NCBI GenBank assembly: GCA_021806865.1
Contig: JAKAPU010000001.1
Location: 17,264-81,263 of the forward strand
Source: an archaeon
Lineage (GTDB): Archaea > Thermoproteota > Nitrososphaeria > Nitrososphaerales > CADDZS01
Length of the DNA: 64,000 bases
Direction: 5' to 3'
Positions 42,545-51,841 of this stretch are shown piece by piece. Position numbers and translations under genes: made by a program. The stretch's first letter is position 1; the number at the start of each line of letters is the position of its first letter. The notes under the pieces were generated by a model, which saw nothing but the letters and a program-made list of their open reading frames with translations, was not told the origin of the DNA and ran no database searches.

Positions 42545-43294
42545 TCACCCAAGGGCCTCTCGGAATGCTTGTTCTACTAGGACCTCATAGTCTTCCAGTC
42601 TCAGCCGATACTTTTCAGCGACGACACCTTTTCTCTTAGCCTCAATCCAAGCAAGCACTGCCAAGGGTAAAAACAAAATCTTCTTTGCCAAATTTGCAGG
42701 TAGTGCATAGGATAATGGCTCTCCCCTCCTAATGGTATCTCTGGCCCGCTGATATCGGTATCTAAGCTTGTAGAAGAATGGTCCCATCCCATGTGGTTTG
42801 ACTCTAGATCTTGTCTGAATTGAAAGATAGCGTAATCGCCCTAGCGCAGCGATTCTTGCGTACAGCTCCCAGTCCTCTCCCCACTGCAGATCCTTCCAAC
42901 CACCGACAGCTAATATAAGATCTCTAGGCGCAACAAAAAATCCTTTGCAAAGCATCATATTTCCTTCGAAATTGGCATGATAATAACCAATCAGTTTTGA
43001 AAGTATGGGTTTGTAGACATCATCTGCATCTATGTGGTCTATGATGAATTCTCCCTTGGAATGCTCGAATGCGCGCTGTCTTCCACATCCACGTGATGTC
43101 TTCTCAACAATAAGTCTAACCTTATTATCTCGTGCCAGTTCCTGCAAGACTTCCAGCGAACCATCAGTGCTACGATTATCCACCACAATAACTTCGTATT
43201 TCTGGTCGATTTGTGACAAGATACTATCAAGTGATTCCTTGATTGTGCTTATGCAGTTGTAAGTTGTGACACATATCGAATATTTCGGATTCAA
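42545..43294 (-). CDS. GT2-family glycosyltransferase, tandem paralogue 2
   Basis: A 249-aa GT-A enzyme: YSICVTTYNCISTIKESLDS, YEVIVVDNRSTDGSLEVLQE, GCGRQRAFEHSKGEFIIDH, metal site DHIDADDVYKP and VGGWKDLQWGEDWELYAR on the acceptor side. It shares almost every motif with the 43620 gene, so the two arose by duplication. No C-terminal membrane helix is clear except a short one (LAKKILFLPLAVLAWIEA). Confidence 0.86.
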   Translation of the reverse strand: MNPKYSICVTTYNCISTIKESLDSILSQIDQKYEVIVVDNRSTDGSLEVLQELARDNKVRLIVEKTSRGCGRQRAFEHSKGEFIIDHIDADDVYKPILSKLIGYYHANFEGNMMLCKGFFVAPRDLILAVGGWKDLQWGEDWELYARIAALGRLRYLSIQTRSRVKPHGMGPFFYKLRYRYQRARDTIRRGEPLSYALPANLAKKILFLPLAVLAWIEAKRKGVVAEKYRLRLEDYEVLVEQAFREALG

Positions 43295-43619
43295 TTTCTC
43301 TCTTCCATGATAATCATTGACATTTGCTCAAAGCATCGATATTGAATACACTGATGCAATGATGTGAAGACTTTTTGTCATACGCCCCGTCAACCAGAGC
43401 TTTTGGTGACATTTTATCTTTGATTGCGAGACACTCATGCCTCCGAAGTCAAAACATCATCTCACTTAACAGGTCCGTTATCTCATGGACCAACTGAATG
43501 CACGTCTTTCTATTGGTATTTCGTTCTTGGCATATGTAGAACATTACACTATGCCCACATTTTCTTCAAGAGAATTCAGAAATATGGATAAATACAAACT
43601 CCAAGCAGTTGACACCCCG
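43295..43619. other. 325-bp intergenic region between two paralogous GT2 genes
   Basis: I see no gene, RNA or clear repeat here. It separates two minus-strand paralogues and presumably holds the promoter of the 42545 gene. Confidence 0.35.
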
Positions 43620-44429
43620 TCACTTTAGAAGTTTCTGAAGATCTTCTAGCTTTACTGTTTCGATCCTGGCAAGCTCTACCGGAATGAACTTGCGTCTATC
43701 AAGTTCAGAACCAATTTGTCCGTATCTCTTCATGAACCGTGATCTGATATATCCAGCTACTGCAAGCATTCGAATGAAAAAGGAGCTCGCGGTTGCCCTC
43801 GAGTCTCTTTTTGCAGGGTTGATCCCAATCCGATAGCTGTCACGAGCTCTTTCATATTGATACATCAAGCGATGGGCCAAACTTCTGGCTCCTCCATGCG
43901 GTCGCATGTAAGTCCTAGGGTCAAACGGTATGAAGGTGAATTTACCAGCAGATGCGGTTCTTGCCCACAAATCCCTGTCTTCCCCCCACTGTAGATCTCT
44001 CCATCCGCCTAACTCGTTTAGAAGCGTCCGTGGCGCAATCAGAAAACCATGGCACAGGAGAAGATTTCCTTCGAATTTTCGATGATACAGTCGAACCAGA
44101 TCAAGAAAACACTGACTGTAAATGTCATCTAAATCCAATTGATCGATTATGTACTCACCACTCGAATGTTCGAAGGCAAGCTGTCTGCCATGTCCACGGT
44201 TGCATTTCTGCAAAACCAATTTGATTTTTCCTTCGTACTGAAATCGTCTTAGAATTTTGAGTGAACCGTCATTACTGAAGTTGTCAACGACTACAATCTC
44301 TGATTGGTCCTTCAGCTGGCTTGCCAACGAATTGATTGACCTCTCTATTGTCTCGATTGTGTTGTAGTTGGTAATACAAAGACTATATCTAGGTGAGCGA
44401 GACCGAATGGAATCTGCGTTCAAGTTCAT
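43620..44429 (-). CDS. GT2-family glycosyltransferase, tandem paralogue 3
   Basis: A 269-aa GT-A enzyme with YSLCITNYNTIETIERSINS, EIVVVDNFSNDGSLKILRRF, GHGRQLAFEHSSGEYIIDQ, metal site DQLDLDDIYS and LGGWRDLQWGEDRDLWAR. The C-terminal region keeps YMRPHGGARSLAHRLMYQYE, matching the RVKPHG...RYRYQRAR region of paralogue 2. It lies 24 bp downstream of a GT4 gene on the same strand and is probably co-transcribed with it. Confidence 0.86.
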   Translation of the reverse strand: MNLNADSIRSRSPRYSLCITNYNTIETIERSINSLASQLKDQSEIVVVDNFSNDGSLKILRRFQYEGKIKLVLQKCNRGHGRQLAFEHSSGEYIIDQLDLDDIYSQCFLDLVRLYHRKFEGNLLLCHGFLIAPRTLLNELGGWRDLQWGEDRDLWARTASAGKFTFIPFDPRTYMRPHGGARSLAHRLMYQYERARDSYRIGINPAKRDSRATASSFFIRMLAVAGYIRSRFMKRYGQIGSELDRRKFIPVELARIETVKLEDLQKLLK

Positions 44430-44453
44430 GTTTCACGCATTTTTGTCTGAAGC

Positions 44454-45716
44454 TCAGTAGTCCTGATACAGTATCTTACGATACACTAACCCTATTCGTC
44501 TTGCTACAGCAGACCAGGTGAAATCCTGTTCGGCTCTCCTTCTTCCGTTTGCACCCATCATTCTTGCCAATTTCACATCTTGAAGCAACTTTACAATCGC
44601 ATTTGATAACTCATCAATTTGTCCATAATTGAACATTAGACCTGATTTTCCGTCTTCAACCACTTCTTCCAGACCACCCTTTCGAGACACGACAACTGGT
44701 CTTTCGCACGCCATTGCTTCGACAACAACTTTGCCAAACGCTTCATAATACGATGGCAAAACAAATACACTTGCTAGTGAGTAGTAGTTCGGGAGCTCTA
44801 TGTTCGGAATCCTGTCTGCAAGCACTACTTTTCCTTCAAGGTTGCTTTCCCTGATAGTCGCGTGAAGATAAGTCCAGTAATCTGTGGCGCCCAACCATTT
44901 CGGCACTCCGCCGATGCAAAGCAACGCCGCATCAGGGACTTCTTGGACTACCTTTTCCATAGCTTTGATCAAATGTAAAAGGCCCTTGCGCAAACCAAAG
45001 TGTCCAACATACAACACAATTCTCTTGCCTTCCAGTATCTTGAATTTCTCCGGTAGCCGGGCATCGAAAATGGGTCTGAATGTGTTAGTGTCGACTCCAT
45101 TGTAAACAACCGCAATTTTCTTCTCGTTTATTGCATAACTTGAAACTAGATCTGACTTTATTGCCTCACTCACAGTAACAATTCTATTTGCAATAGACCA
45201 GAGTAACTTCTCTCTCGACTGATAGTAAGCAATCTTAAGTGGAGAATAGTCATAGACGATTCGTCCGAATCGAAGTGCTACAGGCATATTGTGCGATCTG
45301 GTGGTTCCATGTACATGAGAGACGATAGGAGCTCGAATAGTTTTTCGAAGAGGGGCCAAGAAAAAGCCTGTAGTGGCGTGTGTATGAACAATTGGTGTTT
45401 CACAGCTCGCAGTTAGCGTCCTAACTACACGAAGAGCATTCGGTGTGAACGGATTTCCTATCCTATGTACACTTACTCCGTCGTCAACTTCGTTCTCTGA
45501 CTGATTTCCATGTCTTCTGGCGATGACGATTACATCGTACCCCAGCCTCTTCTGTTCGTGTGAGAGGTTTGAAAATACAGGTTGAAGGCCAAAGGATGCT
45601 TTACCTGCCTCTGGATAGTCATCCACTAACCTCAGAACGCTGATTAGTGATCTGTCTTTCAACCGACTACATCGCCTGTTTGATTCCGTATAGCCTGGAC
45701 TTACCTCGACATTCAA
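44454..45716 (-). CDS. GT4-family glycosyltransferase
   Basis: A 420-aa GT-B enzyme. GLQPVFSNLSHEQKRLGYDV is the acceptor-side start, VHTHATTGFFLAPLR and SHVHGTTRSHNM the histidine-bearing loops, and KRIVLYVGHFGLRKGLLHLI and LLCIGGVPKWLGATDYW the start of the donor domain. EAFGKVVVEAMACERPVVVS is the E-x7-E motif, with KGGLEEVV. The first 25 residues may not be translated. It is upstream of GT2 paralogue 3 and downstream of the second giant surface protein gene, all on the minus strand. Confidence 0.87.
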   Translation of the reverse strand: MNVEVSPGYTESNRRCSRLKDRSLISVLRLVDDYPEAGKASFGLQPVFSNLSHEQKRLGYDVIVIARRHGNQSENEVDDGVSVHRIGNPFTPNALRVVRTLTASCETPIVHTHATTGFFLAPLRKTIRAPIVSHVHGTTRSHNMPVALRFGRIVYDYSPLKIAYYQSREKLLWSIANRIVTVSEAIKSDLVSSYAINEKKIAVVYNGVDTNTFRPIFDARLPEKFKILEGKRIVLYVGHFGLRKGLLHLIKAMEKVVQEVPDAALLCIGGVPKWLGATDYWTYLHATIRESNLEGKVVLADRIPNIELPNYYSLASVFVLPSYYEAFGKVVVEAMACERPVVVSRKGGLEEVVEDGKSGLMFNYGQIDELSNAIVKLLQDVKLARMMGANGRRRAEQDFTWSAVARRIGLVYRKILYQDY

Positions 45717-45801
45717 TTACCAGTCGCAAGATATTCTCGTAGGTTCCTGACTCAACAACACTAAATGAGACACCATTTCAGACTTTCAAAGCAGTCGCTC
45801 A

Positions 45802-48800
45802 TTATTCTAGGTTCAACTCTGGTTTGGCTCTGCTCCGCCGACTTACAAATTTAAGATATGTAACAAAAACAGCTTCACCACCTATTAGAGCAACAAGAAT
45901 TGTGAGAAGGGGTTTTACAGGATTATATGTTGGTTCAAAAATACTCTGCAGAACCCTAATCGAGTCAATGCCAGAAGACACATAGCTAACAATGAGCAGA
46001 TGCGTCTGGCTCTGATAATACCAGCCTCCACGGGAATTCAAGACCAATTGACTGCTGTTGAATTCTGGAAGAGAAATCTGGTCGTTCAAGACGACTTCCT
46101 TGATTGTTGCATTAAAGGGAATTGCCAGAATGACCGACTGATTGGTTGACGAGGCTACCCGGAACAGATCTTGATTCGGAGCAGTCAATTGCAACGTTGA
46201 CACCCCGGATGAGTAAAGCAGAGCGGAATAACTTGCCCTTGGAATTAAGTAAATTGGTGTCCAAGATTCAGGCGCGACTGTAAAATTCATATTGACAGCG
46301 TTTGATCCATAAAATGAATGAGTTGTGAAACCACTTAAATCGAGCGCCGAGAACTGTGCGCCTAGTCCGAAATAAGCAGGATCAAGATGAATTGACACGT
46401 TTTCTGGCGAAGTTCCAGAGTTTGTTAGCCAGAGCAGAAGGGGAGCTCCTGGAGATCCGGTAATGCTGTAAGATATCTTGGGCTCGTTCGGATTCTCGAA
46501 CCATATTGGACTAGAGATGCCTTGTTGAATGTATGATATTGCATTTGACACCAACGTTGTCATATCTGAAGTCTGGTAAACGGAAGAAACATCTGGACCG
46601 CCTTCAATCACCAATACATTTCCAGTTCCGTAAGAGGTTTCCACCATCGTTAACCCTAAACTACTAGATATGGAAGTACCATTTGGTAGCAACTCAGACT
46701 TTACTGAACCGTAATAACTCGTATGATTTGTGATATCATCTGTTGAATTTGCGAGTGTGAACTTGGTTGTTTCATTTGATCTTCCTAGTGATAGTCCGTA
46801 GTCTTGAACAAGCGTTTGCCACTCATTTTGATTCTGCACTATTATCAAATTCCCACCTTCTCGAACGTAATTTGCTATTGCGGAATTTGCCGCCGAATTA
46901 GAACCATTCTCAGAGAGCCAAACTACTGTATTGTACCTAGTCAGATTATTCTTGCTAACATAGCTCTGAAAGGCTGATAGTGATAGATAGCTCTCATTGT
47001 ACAAGTTAAGTAAATAATTCGTCAGATTCTCGGGCTGAGCCGAATCACCTACTACGAGTGTTTGAATCTGCATTTTGTTTCCAAAGCTGTTACCGACATA
47101 ATTCATGTAGTTCAACTGTCCAATCAAAGATTCAAGATTGCAGCTTTGGAGAAGCTCCGAATCCCACACATTTTGGAATTGTAGTGTACTAAGAGGGGCA
47201 CGATTTAGAAGATACCAAAAGAGAGATGCGCAGTTATCAGGAGATACCGAACCGTACAAGTTTACAACGTTCCCAAATCCGCCTAGGGAACTTGAGACAT
47301 CAGGTTGAACGCTCGAATAGAACGTCCAGTTTCTTCCGGTTTCATTATCGAATGCACGTGTAATGTTTTGAAAAGTCCACAGCCTGGAACTCTGGAGGAA
47401 GGCATTGAAGCCTCTGAGTACAGCGCTATTCAAAGAGAAATTCTGATAGTCTGAAAGCTGCTTGAAAAGTTGGGACGTATTGTATTCAGGAAGAGGAAGA
47501 GCGGCTTCCATAAGTGAGAAAGAAAAAGAAGCTGCTCCGCCATTGAGTTCAGCCCATTTGTTTCCTCGATCTTCAGAAATCATAGCTGAAGCTTTGGCAG
47601 AGACCGATGATGAAAAATTAGAGTATATGTCAGTGGTAACAGAGTAGCTACCATTAATAGGCTGCAAAACGATCCAATATCTTTGCCCAGCCTGTAACCT
47701 TACAACGGAAGAAAAGGGAACGAGAATGGCAGAGCCACTCATATTGTTTCCATAGTACTTTCCTTCCGAAAGAACATATCCTGAAGGGGTTCCATTCCCG
47801 TTGTCTGGTCTGAGCGAGACCTGTACGTAATCGCCAGCATACAATGATTTGACTTGGCTAACAGGACCCAAATAGACACCGGCAATCTGAGTGCCATTTT
47901 CAGCGACGAAAGACTCGGCAAGCAATGTGGAGGTACCTATTGACGTACTTTCCACGTCATTGATTGGATCGCCTAGAGTCTGATTTGTCAGGGTCGCTAG
48001 AAATGCAAGATCGCCACCTATCGCAAGCGGACTCCACGTTGTTCCACCGTCCGTTGATGCAAGTTCTAGCGGCAAGTAAGGATTCCCTAAAACTGCAAAG
48101 CTGAATGAAGAAGAATTACCAGTGGAAAGGACGATCCAGTATGTCTCTCCTGCTCGAACTGGAACGTTGAATCCAGAAACATTAAGCCAGCCATTCTCTG
48201 GAACCCTACTCGCTTGAACCGAAAGCGTTTGCAGCACTTGAGAAGAAGGAATAGTCCCGTTTGAAGCAGAGCTTTCGATTGAAATGTTCAGCATACCTTC
48301 ATCGTAGTATCCAATCTTCGAATTCTGGTTTCGCATGAGAATACCAACGGATGTCAGGGTTTCGGTGGCTGAGGGGGTGAAGCCGATCGCGTCAAGATGC
48401 TCACTTGATATGCTGTTAGAAGTCTGGCTGATACTTGTATAATCCAAATTCGATTGGCCTACGTTTAGCAGTGCTAATTGGAAGAGCAAGAAACGAGTCT
48501 GGTTTTCGAACCCGGGATTGGAATCAAGCCCCCACAAGCTACTACTCCACAAGTGCGACGATCCTGTTTCGCTAATGTCTATCAAATACTCGTTTCCCTT
48601 TATGGCGGTTAGGACGCGATTGAGCTGGAATGGAACCCAACCATGCATACCACGTACTGATGATTGATTGAGGATTGCGCTCGCCATAATCTTGCCCGTT
48701 GTTTGGTCAATTACGTTAAGAGTGCCTATAGAAGATCCCGGAGACTGCAGGTTCAAATACAGAAAGACCGTATTGAATGAGAATGTGGTGCTTGCATAAA

Positions 48801-50079
48801 ATGTCTGGCTCGATACGCCTAAGAACGCATTCTCATATTGGTAAATTGACAAATCACTACCTCCCTCACCTCTTATCCAGAGAATAGAGCTGCCTACTCC
48901 TGCCCAGCTGCCCCCGTAATACTGTTTGTTGTAGGCTTGTGCCTCTTCGCCGGCGATGTTCTGATTTCTAACATAGATATCGTAGCCGTTGGTTTGATTG
49001 CAAGACTGACATGAGAAAACTATCCAATAGTAGCCAGGTGTGAAATTGGCATCATATTGTAATGGAGTCTGCCAGCCTTGATTACTCGAAAAGAGATTGG
49101 AGTTATCAACTTGGATGTAGATAGGTGAAGTGGAGTTAGGAATACTACCGTTGTACTTGTAGATAGTAGTTTCCAAGTTGCCAGCATTTCCAGATGCGTC
49201 TCCATACCATTGAATAGAAATTGATGGTTCATTGGATTGAAGAAGAAATCTCATTGCGAGAGTATAATTCGAATACACGTTAAAGACTCTTGAAGTTCCC
49301 CACATTCCTGATGCTAAAGAAACCGAGTCAGTAACATTGCGAAATTCGTTCCAGATTAGGTTCGGCGTTCCGTTTAGATTATTACCGTCACTCCCTTGGA
49401 GGAAAGCTGAGTTCGAGAAGAGACGAAGAGTAGAATTGGAATAACCCATGGTCGGTAAGCTCGAACTCGTAAAATTGTAAGGATCTGGAACGGTCCCTGT
49501 CCCTATGCCGACCCAAGATGGGTGAGTGCCATAATACGAGTACATGATAGAGAGATCTGTATCAACGGCCGATGCGACATCTGGATTATCGTAGGAAACG
49601 TATTTTGCCAGAGTTCCGTTCGGGTAGGCAGTCCTAGTGTAAGGGTCAGATTGTATGAGACTCATAATCCATCTTGAGCCGATGCCCTCTTGCGTAAACT
49701 GTGATAAGAAGAAGACATTTTCGATTCCATAATTGTCTGACGCGGTAAGCCAATTCGCGACCCATTGTTCATATGGAATCGCGCCAACCGAATAGTTCTG
49801 CCAACCAATGTTTAGGAGGACCATTCGAATATTAAGAGGAAGTAAACTTGCGAGGATTACATGTTCATATGCTTGGACAGATTGGACACCACCAGTCATG
49901 GAGTTTAACCAAGCAAGCGAGACAACGTTTTGATTATTCAGAACAGCAAGCCCGTAATTAATGTAGGTTTGACTCCCATATTCATTCTGACTTGCATCAG
50001 TCGTAGTAGAGACAAACTGTTGGGAAGTCAGCAACACGAACAGCAAAACTACTGCAGCAATCTTTCTACGAACTTTCAA
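45802..50079 (-). CDS. Giant glycosidase-like surface protein (1425 aa)
   Basis: A signal peptide (KIAAVVLLFVLLTSQQFVS) is followed by a barrel-like region (about 40-300) with ENVFFLSQFTQEGIGSRWIM and SWVGIGTGTVPDPYNF. Several beta-sandwich domains (about 300-900) follow, with repeated wording such as GYYWIVFSCQSCNQ, ETYWIVLSTGNSSS and QRYWIVLQPINGSY, carbohydrate-binding-like modules. A GATase-like part (about 1000-1200) and YSITGSPGAPLLLWLTNSGT match the 30493 protein; a C-terminal helix (LLTILVALIGGEAVFVTYLK) with basic residues anchors it. Dozens of N-x-S/T sites are visible. It probably forms part of the outer layer or trims glycans there. It lacks the Ser/Thr stalk of its paralogue. Confidence 0.75.
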   Translation of the reverse strand: MKVRRKIAAVVLLFVLLTSQQFVSTTTDASQNEYGSQTYINYGLAVLNNQNVVSLAWLNSMTGGVQSVQAYEHVILASLLPLNIRMVLLNIGWQNYSVGAIPYEQWVANWLTASDNYGIENVFFLSQFTQEGIGSRWIMSLIQSDPYTRTAYPNGTLAKYVSYDNPDVASAVDTDLSIMYSYYGTHPSWVGIGTGTVPDPYNFTSSSLPTMGYSNSTLRLFSNSAFLQGSDGNNLNGTPNLIWNEFRNVTDSVSLASGMWGTSRVFNVYSNYTLAMRFLLQSNEPSISIQWYGDASGNAGNLETTIYKYNGSIPNSTSPIYIQVDNSNLFSSNQGWQTPLQYDANFTPGYYWIVFSCQSCNQTNGYDIYVRNQNIAGEEAQAYNKQYYGGSWAGVGSSILWIRGEGGSDLSIYQYENAFLGVSSQTFYASTTFSFNTVFLYLNLQSPGSSIGTLNVIDQTTGKIMASAILNQSSVRGMHGWVPFQLNRVLTAIKGNEYLIDISETGSSHLWSSSLWGLDSNPGFENQTRFLLFQLALLNVGQSNLDYTSISQTSNSISSEHLDAIGFTPSATETLTSVGILMRNQNSKIGYYDEGMLNISIESSASNGTIPSSQVLQTLSVQASRVPENGWLNVSGFNVPVRAGETYWIVLSTGNSSSFSFAVLGNPYLPLELASTDGGTTWSPLAIGGDLAFLATLTNQTLGDPINDVESTSIGTSTLLAESFVAENGTQIAGVYLGPVSQVKSLYAGDYVQVSLRPDNGNGTPSGYVLSEGKYYGNNMSGSAILVPFSSVVRLQAGQRYWIVLQPINGSYSVTTDIYSNFSSSVSAKASAMISEDRGNKWAELNGGAASFSFSLMEAALPLPEYNTSQLFKQLSDYQNFSLNSAVLRGFNAFLQSSRLWTFQNITRAFDNETGRNWTFYSSVQPDVSSSLGGFGNVVNLYGSVSPDNCASLFWYLLNRAPLSTLQFQNVWDSELLQSCNLESLIGQLNYMNYVGNSFGNKMQIQTLVVGDSAQPENLTNYLLNLYNESYLSLSAFQSYVSKNNLTRYNTVVWLSENGSNSAANSAIANYVREGGNLIIVQNQNEWQTLVQDYGLSLGRSNETTKFTLANSTDDITNHTSYYGSVKSELLPNGTSISSSLGLTMVETSYGTGNVLVIEGGPDVSSVYQTSDMTTLVSNAISYIQQGISSPIWFENPNEPKISYSITGSPGAPLLLWLTNSGTSPENVSIHLDPAYFGLGAQFSALDLSGFTTHSFYGSNAVNMNFTVAPESWTPIYLIPRASYSALLYSSGVSTLQLTAPNQDLFRVASSTNQSVILAIPFNATIKEVVLNDQISLPEFNSSQLVLNSRGGWYYQSQTHLLIVSYVSSGIDSIRVLQSIFEPTYNPVKPLLTILVALIGGEAVFVTYLKFVSRRSRAKPELNLE

Positions 50080-50227
50080 ATCGCTCCTTCTCCAAGTTTA
50101 CTAGTGAACACGTTGTAAGATAGTCGCAAACGTAATTTCGGATGCGATAACAACTTCAGGTGTTCCCTTACAACCGCACAATATCCAGTCAGATTGGTTT
50201 CGGATTGCGACATATGTGATGGACTCC

Positions 50228-51409
50228 TTACGAAGTTCGCTTGTCTTTTTCTCTCGCCGTGAATGGAATCAAGACCTTCGCATACACTCGCTCTATCGCA
50301 GAGGTAACTGACTCAGAGGTACAGTTTTCTTGCGCATAAGTGGATGCTGAATTGCACACATCATTGTATTCTGTAGAACTCATCTTTAGAATCATTTCGA
50401 GTTTGTTCGCGATTGATTCTCGTGAGCATTCAGTAAAGAAGATTCCATGGTTAACCAGGTTTTGATCAAGTTTCTGAGTCGTTATCACCGGGCGACCAGT
50501 AGCCATGGCTTCGATTGTAACCTTGGACATGAAGAATCCTGGATATCTAACTGGTACGACAACAACAGTGGCAGAAGAATACCAATCAGAAAGCTTGTAT
50601 CTGTCCACTACTTCACCGACAAACTCTACTGAAGAGTCAACTCCTAGATCACGCGCTTTGTTTTCCAAATAGTCGCGCAAAGGTCCCTTTCCTACAAAGA
50701 CGAATCTTGTTTCAGGGATTGCATTGATGACCTTTGGAGCAGACTCTAACAGAATATCTGGTCCATGAATCCTACCAAGAGTTCCGACAAAAAGAACTAT
50801 AGGGTGCGTTCGATTTTCGATGTTTCGTTTCGAGTGAAAGATTTTGACATCTACTGGATGAGGGACTATCGCAACTTTTTTCCCGTCAATGCCATATAAC
50901 CGTCTGAGAAAATTCGCGAAATAATCTGATTGAGCAACAACAGCATCCGCTTTACCCAGAGCGAATTTTTCAGCAGGAAGTGTAACTGCAAGGCTTGAAT
51001 CTGAGATCCAACGAGCTTCGGTGAGCCACGATCTTTGAAGTCCGTGAAGAGTGACTACAACTGGGATTGAAGAGGCCTTTCCTGAGAATAGGCCTGCCCA
51101 CAGTGGAAGAAAACCATTCGCATGTATTAAATCGATCTTGAACCGCCTGATGAGAATAGTCGAAATAATAATTTCGTTTATGAGAAGTAACAGCGAACTC
51201 AAAACGGAACCTTTAGTTGCGCCCACTCGAATAATTGCTGCGCTTCTCCAGTTTTCCACTTTCGGGGTTCCTTTTAGCCTTCTAGTTACGAGAAAGACCC
51301 TGTGCCCACTTTTACTAAGATTATTGATTTGTTCCGAGATTGCAAGAGTAGTACCATTTATTTTGGGATAGAAAGTACTCGCCAAAACCAAGATATTCAA
51401 TCTCTTCAT
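50228..51409 (-). CDS. GT4-family glycosyltransferase
   Basis: A 393-aa GT-B enzyme. LASTFYPKINGTTLAISEQI is the N-terminal loop, then HANGFLPLWAGLFSG, VVTLHGLQRSW, PIVLFVGTLGRIHGPDILLE and FVFVGKGPLRDYLE. The donor motif reads PGFFMSKVTIEAMATGRPVI, where the first Glu of E-x7-E is replaced by a small residue, a known variation. It is the last gene of a minus-strand unit that begins at 57137 with four membrane protein genes; 53 bp separate it from the nearest one. Confidence 0.86.
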   Translation of the reverse strand: MKRLNILVLASTFYPKINGTTLAISEQINNLSKSGHRVFLVTRRLKGTPKVENWRSAAIIRVGATKGSVLSSLLLLINEIIISTILIRRFKIDLIHANGFLPLWAGLFSGKASSIPVVVTLHGLQRSWLTEARWISDSSLAVTLPAEKFALGKADAVVAQSDYFANFLRRLYGIDGKKVAIVPHPVDVKIFHSKRNIENRTHPIVLFVGTLGRIHGPDILLESAPKVINAIPETRFVFVGKGPLRDYLENKARDLGVDSSVEFVGEVVDRYKLSDWYSSATVVVVPVRYPGFFMSKVTIEAMATGRPVITTQKLDQNLVNHGIFFTECSRESIANKLEMILKMSSTEYNDVCNSASTYAQENCTSESVTSAIERVYAKVLIPFTAREKDKRTS

Positions 51410-51462
51410 TATTTTTCTGCCCTCTGGTCAACCCAAATTCTTGACAGCTGCTAGATATTTTT

Positions 51463-51840
51463 CTAACCCGTCTGAAAGTCAATATAGAATGGTTTCTTGT
51501 GATAATACACGTAGCCTTCAACCAAAACTGCAACTATCGGGATGATTACTGTATGGCTATTGCGAATCGTAAGATAAGGATCGTGATCCAGAGCTGCTAG
51601 CGAGAGCAATAGTGCCAATCCTACCATGACTGAGTACAAGAACCGCGACAATATATCATACTCCTCTGCAAGAACCGAGGTTAGCACGTAACCTGGAACG
51701 AAAAGATAGTAAATGAGGATTGGAAAGCTTGAGACTGATCCTACTGCAGGACTGCGAGACAACAAGATAAAAACTGAGAAACCTATTACGACGATGGCTT
51801 CAGCTAATCTCAAGACTCTGGCGCGTATATTCGAAGTCAT
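51463..51840 (-). CDS. Small DUF1616-like membrane protein
   Basis: A 125-aa protein with four hydrophobic stretches. FPILIYYLFVPGYVLTSVLA has the FxPGY core of DUF1616, a family of archaeal membrane proteins found in glycan and surface loci, though the usual C-terminal part is missing. It begins one base after the stop of the 740-aa gene, so both are in one operon. The function of DUF1616 is not known. Confidence 0.6.
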   Translation of the reverse strand: MTSNIRARVLRLAEAIVVIGFSVFILLSRSPAVGSVSSFPILIYYLFVPGYVLTSVLAEEYDILSRFLYSVMVGLALLLSLAALDHDPYLTIRNSHTVIIPIVAVLVEGYVYYHKKPFYIDFQTG

Positions 51841-51841
51841 T

